A stretch of 64,000 nucleotides of DNA from Rheinheimera faecalis (GTDB lineage Bacteria > Pseudomonadota > Gammaproteobacteria > Enterobacterales > Alteromonadaceae), in the NCBI RefSeq assembly GCF_021290965.1, contig NZ_JAJOYT010000004.1, positions 248,001 through 312,000 of the forward strand. Reading direction: 5' to 3'. Below the pieces are notes generated by a model. It searched no databases. It was not told the DNA's origin and was given only the letters and a program-made list of their open reading frames with translations. This document shows positions 58,624-64,000 of this stretch, in pieces (positions within the stretch are counted from its first letter, which is position 1; every line of letters begins with the position of its first letter). A program made the position numbers and the translations under genes.

Positions 58624-59374
58624 TAAAAAAATCTTAGTGGTTGGTGCTGCAGGTTTATTAGGTGCCACTTTAGTCAAAGAGCTTGTGGTACAAGGTGCTA
58701 AGGTTATTGCTGCTGATATACACATAGAACGATTGCAGAATCGCTTAACAGAACAAGGTCTAGACCTCAAGAGCGGCTCTGTTGAGCTCAGGCAATTAGA
58801 TTTGTCAGACAAAGACGCTGTCGTCTCTATGTTTGATGCTCTAGAGGGCATTAGCGGTGCAGTTAACTGCTCGTATCCAAGAAATAAAAACTACGGCAAA
58901 CATTTTTTTGATGTGAAAATTGAGGATTTTAATGAAAATATTTCATTAAATCTTGGCTCCTCATTTTTATTTATGCAACAATGCGCAGCCTATTTTAAGG
59001 AGAACGAAGCGCCGTTTTCATTGGTCAATGTTTCTTCTGTTTATGGGGTTATGGCTCCTAAGTTTACTATTTATGACAATACGGCAATGACTATGCCAGT
59101 AGAATATGCAGCGATAAAATCAGGACTTATTCACTTATCCAAGTATGTCACTAAATACGTTGCAGACAGTCGCTTTCGGGTCAATCTGATCAGTCCTGGG
59201 GGTCTTTTTGACCACCAACCTGAAGATTTCTTGATTGCCTATAAAAAAGAAACTTTTGGCAAAGGCATGCTGGATGTAAAAGATGTATTAGGGTCTGTAG
59301 TATTTCTCTTGTCTTCCATGTCTGATTTTGTCAATGGACAAAATATTGTGGTTGATGATGGCTTCTCGATGTAA
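58610..59374 (+). CDS. ptmA: PtmA-like short-chain dehydrogenase
   Basis: A 254-residue SDR with NAD motif VVGAAGLLGATL near residue 10, QLDLSDKDAV, and a variant NNAG (NCSYPRN). The catalytic pair is in MPVEYAAIKSGLIHLSKY (YxxxK). The end (VNGQNIVVDDGFSM) is typical of sugar-locus SDRs close to PtmA. PtmA is linked to legionaminic acid glycan synthesis in Campylobacter, but its exact reaction is uncertain. The gene overlaps legF by 14 bases and hisH follows 13 bases after. Confidence 0.8.
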   Translation: MILNDKKILVVGAAGLLGATLVKELVVQGAKVIAADIHIERLQNRLTEQGLDLKSGSVELRQLDLSDKDAVVSMFDALEGISGAVNCSYPRNKNYGKHFFDVKIEDFNENISLNLGSSFLFMQQCAAYFKENEAPFSLVNVSSVYGVMAPKFTIYDNTAMTMPVEYAAIKSGLIHLSKYVTKYVADSRFRVNLISPGGLFDHQPEDFLIAYKKETFGKGMLDVKDVLGSVVFLLSSMSDFVNGQNIVVDDGFSM

Positions 59375-59387
59375 TGGTAGGACACAA

Positions 59388-60041
59388 ATGGCTGATAAAT
59401 TGAATGTAGCGATCATCGACTACGAAATGGGAAATGTGAAGTCAATCGAAAATGCGATTGCTCATGTTGGTGATTTTAATGTTGTGATTACTGCCGATAG
59501 TAGCGTGATTCTGGCATCTGACATTATTATTTTACCTGGCGTTGGTGCATTTCCTGATGCGATGAAAAAATTGGCTGACAAAGGTCTTATTCCGGTACTG
59601 GACAAAGCGGTAAAAGAGCTGAAAAAACCCACTATTGGTATTTGCCTTGGTATGCAATTGTTATTTGATAGTTCAGAGGAAAAGGAAATCACAAAAGGTC
59701 TTGGATGGATCCCAGGTAAAGTCTCCTACATGCGTCCGGAAGGGAACTTACGTGTCCCTCATATTGGCTGGAATTCTTTAATTCTTCAGCCTGCAGATGT
59801 CATTTTTAACTATCTTCAGACCGACAAAGACTTTTACTTCGTGCATAGTTTGCATGTTAGTTGCGAAGACCAATACGTGCTAGCTAAGTTTGATTATGGT
59901 GGCTTGATGACTGCCGCTGTAATAAAAGATAACGTTGTTGGTATGCAGTTCCATCCAGAAAAAAGTCAGAAAAACGGTTTACTTGCATTAAGTAGCTTCT
60001 TCAAATGGGCAAGTTCAATGGTTGGTCAACACAATGCTTAA
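59388..60041 (+). CDS. hisH: Glycan-locus HisH paralogue (glutamine amidotransferase subunit)
   Basis: A 217-residue class I glutamine amidotransferase. The nucleophile is Cys86 in IGICLGMQLLFDSSEE and the His-Glu pair is in GMQFHPEKSQ. I use ATG 59388 behind GGTAGGA; it gives the family start NVAIIDYEMGNVKSIENA. Histidine genes are absent around it. In WbuY/PseA-type loci this subunit hydrolyses glutamine and channels ammonia through its HisF partner to the sugar amidotransferase. It overlaps hisF by eight bases. Confidence 0.9.
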   Translation: MADKLNVAIIDYEMGNVKSIENAIAHVGDFNVVITADSSVILASDIIILPGVGAFPDAMKKLADKGLIPVLDKAVKELKKPTIGICLGMQLLFDSSEEKEITKGLGWIPGKVSYMRPEGNLRVPHIGWNSLILQPADVIFNYLQTDKDFYFVHSLHVSCEDQYVLAKFDYGGLMTAAVIKDNVVGMQFHPEKSQKNGLLALSSFFKWASSMVGQHNA

Positions 60042-60843
60042 AACGAGATTGATTCCTTGTATTATCACTAAAAATGATTTGGTGGTTCAAAGTTTTAACT
60101 TCAACAAATACCTGCCTATAGGGAATGTGAAGACAGCAATAGAGTTTTTTGTAAACTGGGATGTAGATGAAATTGTTATCATTGACATCGATGCGACAAA
60201 AGAATCACGAGCACCAAATGTTGAATTGGTGTCTTGGGCAGCGAGAGAATGTTTTGTTCCACTGACCGTGGGTGGTGGAATCAAAACTTTGGAGCATATC
60301 CAGAGTTTACTGAAAGCTGGTGCTGACAAAGTTTGCCTTAATTCTGTTGTACGGAACAACATGGCGTTTATTACTGAAGCATCAAATATTTTTGGTGATC
60401 AGTGTATTACTGTTTCTGTTGATGTGATTAAGACGGAATCTGGGTACGCGGTATACGATTACCTTAGCAAGTCTGTTTTCGATGTCGTTCTTACACAGCA
60501 CCTTAAAGAAATTGAAGCTGCCGGCGCAGGAGAAGTGTTATTAAACTCTGTAGACCGAGACGGTTCACGTAGTGGTTACGACATTGAATTACTGAAGGAA
60601 GTCAGTTCTGCTGTAAATATTCCAGTTATCGCTTTAGGTGGCGTAGGACGCTTCGAGCACCTTGCCGATGCAGTATTAAAAGGTGGTTGTCAGGCTGTTG
60701 CGGCTGCAAACATTTTCCAGCATATGGAACATAGTACTATTGCTGCCAAGGCTCAAATGCGCAGCTCTGGATTAGAGGTTCGTTTAAGTTCCGAAGTAAA
60801 ATATGAAGATTTCTCTTTGGATATCCTCGGTCGTCCATTTTAA
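60034..60843 (+). CDS. hisF: Glycan-locus HisF paralogue (ammonia-channelling barrel)
   Basis: A 269-residue TIM-barrel protein related to imidazole glycerol phosphate synthase. The first catalytic Asp of true HisF (in CLDVKDG) is missing: the segment reads CIITKNDLVV. The second Asp region (SVDVIKTESG) and the phosphate-binding loops (VGGGIKTLEHI, ALGGVGRFEHL) remain. This is the pattern of the WbuZ-type paralogues used for glycan amidation rather than histidine synthesis. I start at ATG 60034 inside the end of hisH, giving MLKTRLIPC. Confidence 0.9.
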   Translation: MLKTRLIPCIITKNDLVVQSFNFNKYLPIGNVKTAIEFFVNWDVDEIVIIDIDATKESRAPNVELVSWAARECFVPLTVGGGIKTLEHIQSLLKAGADKVCLNSVVRNNMAFITEASNIFGDQCITVSVDVIKTESGYAVYDYLSKSVFDVVLTQHLKEIEAAGAGEVLLNSVDRDGSRSGYDIELLKEVSSAVNIPVIALGGVGRFEHLADAVLKGGCQAVAAANIFQHMEHSTIAAKAQMRSSGLEVRLSSEVKYEDFSLDILGRPF

Positions 60844-60855
60844 GGTATGTGAAAA

Positions 60856-62130
60856 ATGAATTTTTGTAACAGATGTTTGTATCCGGAAAACCATGCTCTG
60901 AATCTGATTCTGGACGACCAGGGCGTATGCAGCGGTTGTCGTGTACACGAAGAGAAATATCAAATTGACTGGGCTGCAAAAGAGAGAGAGCTTGATGCTT
61001 TATTGTCTCAATACAAAGGACGCTCAGGAACATCTTATGACTGTGTAATTCCGGTTGTAGGAACTGGTGATGACTTTTTTATTGTTGACCTCGTCAAAAA
61101 CAAGTACGGACTAAATCCATTACTTGTTACTTACAACACTCACTTTAGTACTAAAGTTGGAGTACGTAATCTGGCTCGTTTGATCACTGAACTCGATTGT
61201 GATCATATGATGTCTACCGTAGGTCCTGATACCATCAAAGAAATTACAAAAATTACTCTGCAAAAGTTTGGTGATATGTATTGGCACGTCTTAGCCGGAA
61301 GCCAGACATTCCCGGTTCAGGTAGCAACCAAGCTCGATATTCCATTAATTATCTGGGGAGTGAATGGCTGGTTGGATCAGGTGGGTATGTTTAGTCACCA
61401 TGATCGTGTAGAGATGACCAAAAAAGTCAGAAAAGAACATGCAATGCGTTGTGTTGATGCTGAGTCTCTGATTGGTGTTTCTAACAAGGTGACACACAAA
61501 GACCTGCAGGCATTCACTTATCCTTCCGATGCTCAGTTGGAAAAATCAAGAGTTCGTGGTTTGTACATTGGTAACTATGTATTTTGGGATTCTCAGAAAC
61601 AAATAGAAAATGCAATTAGCCAGTTTGGTTATGAAACCCATACTCAAGAGCGGACATACAACACTTATGAGTCCATACATTGCTTTAATAATGCAAGTGT
61701 GCATGACTATGTAAAATATCTGAAATTTGGGTACGCAAAAGTGTCCGACCATGTAGCCCGTGATATACGTTTGAAAAGAATAACCAAGTCCGAAGGTCTG
61801 GCACTGATTAGACAATACATTGAAGTAAAACCAAAAGCACTTCAGCTGTTCCTCGATTGGGTTGGTTGGTCAGAAGAAGAATTTATGTCGTCTGTTAATC
61901 CATTCCGTGATCCTACTGCCTGGGAAAAGAAAGAAGATGGTACTTGGTTCTGCAAAGGCAGTGTGCTTGAAAATGAAATTAGTTTTCAGACAGGTCAGGA
62001 GCTTGAAGTTGTTGATCCAAGAGAATATAAGCTGACAGAGCTACTTGAAGATCAATCTTCATTTAATGAATACATTTTGCTGGGGCGGACTTATATGGAT
62101 AAGCGCAACTATAAGGCTGTCGAGGGATAA
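60856..62130 (+). CDS. N-acetyl sugar amidotransferase-like protein with altered PP-loop
   Basis: A 424-residue member of the WbuX/PseA/PtmG family. A two-CxxC zinc-ribbon start is present (Cys4, Cys7, Cys25, Cys28), and WGVNGWLDQVGM and YVKYLKFGYAKVSDH match the family body. The ATP-binding PP-loop, usually SGGKDS, reads VGTGDD at residues 68-73, so Ser, one Gly, the Lys and the final Ser are replaced. Family enzymes swap an N-acetyl oxygen for ammonia to make acetamidino sugars. With such a loop it may be inactive, regulatory, or use a different activation. It lies 12 bases after hisF and three before an intact paralogue. Confidence 0.85.
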   Translation: MNFCNRCLYPENHALNLILDDQGVCSGCRVHEEKYQIDWAAKERELDALLSQYKGRSGTSYDCVIPVVGTGDDFFIVDLVKNKYGLNPLLVTYNTHFSTKVGVRNLARLITELDCDHMMSTVGPDTIKEITKITLQKFGDMYWHVLAGSQTFPVQVATKLDIPLIIWGVNGWLDQVGMFSHHDRVEMTKKVRKEHAMRCVDAESLIGVSNKVTHKDLQAFTYPSDAQLEKSRVRGLYIGNYVFWDSQKQIENAISQFGYETHTQERTYNTYESIHCFNNASVHDYVKYLKFGYAKVSDHVARDIRLKRITKSEGLALIRQYIEVKPKALQLFLDWVGWSEEEFMSSVNPFRDPTAWEKKEDGTWFCKGSVLENEISFQTGQELEVVDPREYKLTELLEDQSSFNEYILLGRTYMDKRNYKAVEG

Positions 62131-62133
62131 GTT

Positions 62134-63240
62134 ATGAAATTTTGTTCAAATTGTGTAATGCCAGATACAAAACCTGGGGTTTGGTTAGATGAACGAGGCT
62201 TTTGTAATGCGTGCCGGACTAAAGAAGTCAAAGCAAACATAGATTGGGATGCTCGTTTTAAAGACCTTGAACTGATTGTTGAGGATATTAAAAAAGCAAA
62301 CCATCCATTTTATGACTGTATAGTTGCTGTTAGTGGCGGTAAAGACAGCTGGTATCAGGCTGCAGTGTTAGCGGAGCACTTTGGCTTGAAAGTGCTTTGT
62401 GTAACCCTTGCAGCTCATTTACCTACGACTGAAGGTATAGATAACTTAAATAATATGATTAAAGACCTGAACGTCGATCATATGAAAATTACTATCAAAC
62501 CAAGTACTTTCAGAAAAATACGCCAAAAGTGTTTTTTGCGTCAAGGCGAGCCAAACTGGGCGGAACATTGTGCAATGTTCTCAAGCGTTGTAAACACAGC
62601 CTTGATCTATGAGGTTCCACTTGTAGTCTGGGGCGAAGATATAGCTTTTGAGTTTGGTGGATTGCAGCGTAGTGAAAGTAAGCCTTCAGCCTTAGCGATC
62701 AATAAAAGCGACCTGGTTAAAGAAAAAACAGTGTTTGATTGGCTGGATGACGACGTATCTGAACGCGATGTGTTTTTCTATAAGTATCCTGACTACAAGA
62801 AGCTTGAAGAGGCTGGTGTTCAGAGTATCTATCTGGGACACTTTGTAAAATGGTATGGCCGTCAGAATTACGAGTTTGTATTGCCAAGAGGTTTTACAGG
62901 ACGCCGCGCCGGGCCTTTACCTGGTAACTTCCTTGATTACGACAACATCGATGAGAAGTTATGCGAAATCAATATTTGGTTCAAATATCTGAAGTTTGGT
63001 TTCTGGCGTGCGACAGATCAAACCTGTTATGACATTTGGAATGACCGATTGTCACGTGAAGATGCTGTAAAAATCGTCAATGAGCTACAGGATGAGAAGC
63101 CTTTTAACGACCTGGAGGATTTCCTTAACTTCCATATGATTACACGAGAACAATTTGATGAAACGATTGAAAAGTTTCGAAATCATGAATTATGGGAATT
63201 TGTAGATGGAAATTGGAATTTAAAAACAAAAGTGTCTTAA
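62134..63240 (+). CDS. N-acetyl sugar amidotransferase (PtmG/PseA family)
   Basis: A 368-residue enzyme with two CxxC pairs (Cys4, Cys7, Cys24, Cys27), the intact ATP PP-loop SGGKDS at residues 67-72, and the family blocks VVWGEDIAFEFGG, SIYLGHFVKWYGRQN and YLKFGFWRATDQTCYD. Given HisH/HisF-derived ammonia it should change an N-acetyl group of the legionaminic acid to an acetamidino group, as PtmG does in Campylobacter. GAGGGA precedes the ATG. It is the last gene before a 169-base gap. Confidence 0.88.
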   Translation: MKFCSNCVMPDTKPGVWLDERGFCNACRTKEVKANIDWDARFKDLELIVEDIKKANHPFYDCIVAVSGGKDSWYQAAVLAEHFGLKVLCVTLAAHLPTTEGIDNLNNMIKDLNVDHMKITIKPSTFRKIRQKCFLRQGEPNWAEHCAMFSSVVNTALIYEVPLVVWGEDIAFEFGGLQRSESKPSALAINKSDLVKEKTVFDWLDDDVSERDVFFYKYPDYKKLEEAGVQSIYLGHFVKWYGRQNYEFVLPRGFTGRRAGPLPGNFLDYDNIDEKLCEINIWFKYLKFGFWRATDQTCYDIWNDRLSREDAVKIVNELQDEKPFNDLEDFLNFHMITREQFDETIEKFRNHELWEFVDGNWNLKTKVS

Positions 63241-63294
63241 GAAATCAAATACGTTTTTTGGTTATTTTAAAATGTGTTAATTTATTTTGACATG

Positions 63295-63350
63295 TAGAGG
63301 TTCTAAGTTTCTTTCAGTTGGTGCCAAACCGAGAGAAACTTATAGCCTCT
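63295..63350. other. Long imperfect hairpin before the flippase gene
   Basis: Nested pairing: AGAGG with CCTCT at the base, TAAGTTTCTTTC (63304-63315) with GAGAGAAACTTA (63331-63342) in the middle, and TTGG with CCAA at the tip, with small internal loops. There is no T-run, so it is not a standard terminator. It lies 55 bases after the amidotransferase stop and 60 bases before the next start, so it could be a leader structure or attenuator. Confidence 0.5.
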
Positions 63351-63409
63351 TGTGGTTTGAAGCAATACATCTAAATGGACTTAGACGTACTTCTTTAGGA
63401 AGATATCTG

Positions 63410-64000
63410 TTGTTAAACATAGTTAAAAGGGCGAGAGCCAGTAGGTCAACTTACCTTACGGTTGTGTTCACAGCATTTGGGTTAAACGGTATCGTAGGTC
63501 TTGCACGCTTGCTTCTCTACGCTTCATTGCTCGGACCTGCTGCATTTGGCATGTTTTCTGTAAGTCAATTATTAGTCACTATAGGTGCATACCTTTCTAC
63601 GCTCGGCTTCATTGAAGCGTTGAACAGACAGGTACCTGTTCTCATAGGCGAAAGAAAAGAAAAACGCGCTGAATATTTGTTATCTCTTGGCTTAGGGTTT
63701 TCTCTGAGTGCTGCGGCTCTTATTTCGCTTTTTTTTGTCGTTACAGTGTTTAGCATGACCTCTCTGCAACGCTATGAGTCGATAGTCTTAGTTGGAACAC
63801 TTTTAATTTCTACAGTGTTTTTTAATTTAGTTTGTTCAGGTATAAGAGGAAAGTCTCTTACATTAGAGGCGGGTGGGTTAACCCTGCTAAAAACAATATT
63901 TGCTGCTATCGCAGGCATTTTAGTTGCTCCAGTTTGGGGCGTTACTGGTATCATAATTGCTGAAGCTTCTGCATTATTTGCAGTTTCTATATACGCGCTG
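63410..64000 (+). CDS. Wzx-like polysaccharide flippase, C-terminus off the window
   Basis: The frame is open to the right edge (197 codons). I place the start at TTG 63410, eight bases after AGGAAG; the first in-frame ATG (63551) would cut the first membrane helix. The protein is hydrophobic with helices at about residues 15-40, 45-65, 82-104 and 115-135. The layout R-STYLTVVFTAFGLNGIVGLARLLLYASLLGPAAFGMFS is typical of the oligosaccharide flippase family (MATE/MOP). It would move the lipid-linked repeat unit across the inner membrane, consistent with wzz upstream. Confidence 0.78.
   Translation, partial: MLNIVKRARASRSTYLTVVFTAFGLNGIVGLARLLLYASLLGPAAFGMFSVSQLLVTIGAYLSTLGFIEALNRQVPVLIGERKEKRAEYLLSLGLGFSLSAAALISLFFVVTVFSMTSLQRYESIVLVGTLLISTVFFNLVCSGIRGKSLTLEAGGLTLLKTIFAAIAGILVAPVWGVTGIIIAEASALFAVSIYAL

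Noticed and set aside
59388-60843. Part of a histidine biosynthesis operon
   Set aside because: No other his gene is nearby, HisF lacks its first catalytic Asp, and the neighbours are sugar amidotransferases.
60856-62130. Sequencing error explaining the altered PP-loop
   Set aside because: The frame is intact across the site, and flanking residues (DCVIPV before, FF after) align with the family; several separate codon changes would be needed.

Overview
The window is a chromosomal block from a polarly flagellated, aquatic-type gammaproteobacterium. The gene order flrA-flrBC-fliE…flhB-flhA-flhF-flhG-fliA-cheYZAB-motCD-parC-parP-cheW matches Pseudomonas, Vibrio, Shewanella and Rheinheimera relatives. 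I cannot fix the genus from sequence alone; a Rheinheimera/Alteromonadales-like host is my best guess. I see no rRNA, tRNA, CRISPR array, prophage or intact insertion sequence.

Region 1 (1-6345, minus strand) is a tightly coupled pseudaminic acid operon, pseB-pseC-pseF-pseG-pseI-pseH. It is followed by an acyl carrier protein and a short-chain dehydrogenase that runs off the left edge. The last two suggest an acyl decoration beyond the standard sugar. Divergent from it is one short, atypical flagellin gene (6586-7383) closed by a 22-bp hairpin.

Region 2 (7512-39407, plus strand) is the flagellar and chemotaxis core: the master activator FlrA, the FlrB/FlrC two-component pair behind a good sigma-54 promoter, then a second sigma-54 promoter driving fliE to flhB (C-ring, rod/MS-ring, export ATPase, hook-length control and export gate). 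flhA, flhF and flhG (export gate, polar placement and number control), sigma-28 FliA, the Che signalling genes, the MotCD stator pair, the ParC/ParP polar chemotaxis-array partitioning proteins, CheW and a DUF2802 protein follow. Filament cap and chaperone genes (fliD, fliS) and hook/rod flg genes are not here.

Region 3 (39408-43880) holds a large unknown outer-membrane lipoprotein with Ig/PKD-like repeats and a beta-CASP metallo-beta-lactamase RNase-like protein.

Region 4 (43981-64000) is a surface polysaccharide locus. It has wecB and wecC for UDP-ManNAcA, a large SLBB export protein and a Wzz-like chain-length protein. A GDP-linked legionaminic acid pathway follows (legB, legC, legG, legI, neuD/legH, ptmE, a Gfo/Idh oxidoreductase, legF, a PtmA-like SDR), then a HisH/HisF ammonia-supply pair with two tandem N-acetyl-sugar amidotransferases, and the start of a Wzx-like flippase cut by the right edge. 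Two nonulosonic acid pathways therefore flank the flagellar core.

Small repeats stand out. Four palindromes carrying GGGTCAGA ends lie in gaps and often double as terminators, one of them flanked by a 10-bp direct repeat. A full-length ERIC-like element sits inside the chemotaxis operon. Gene calls rest on reading conserved motifs and gene order; no database search was possible.
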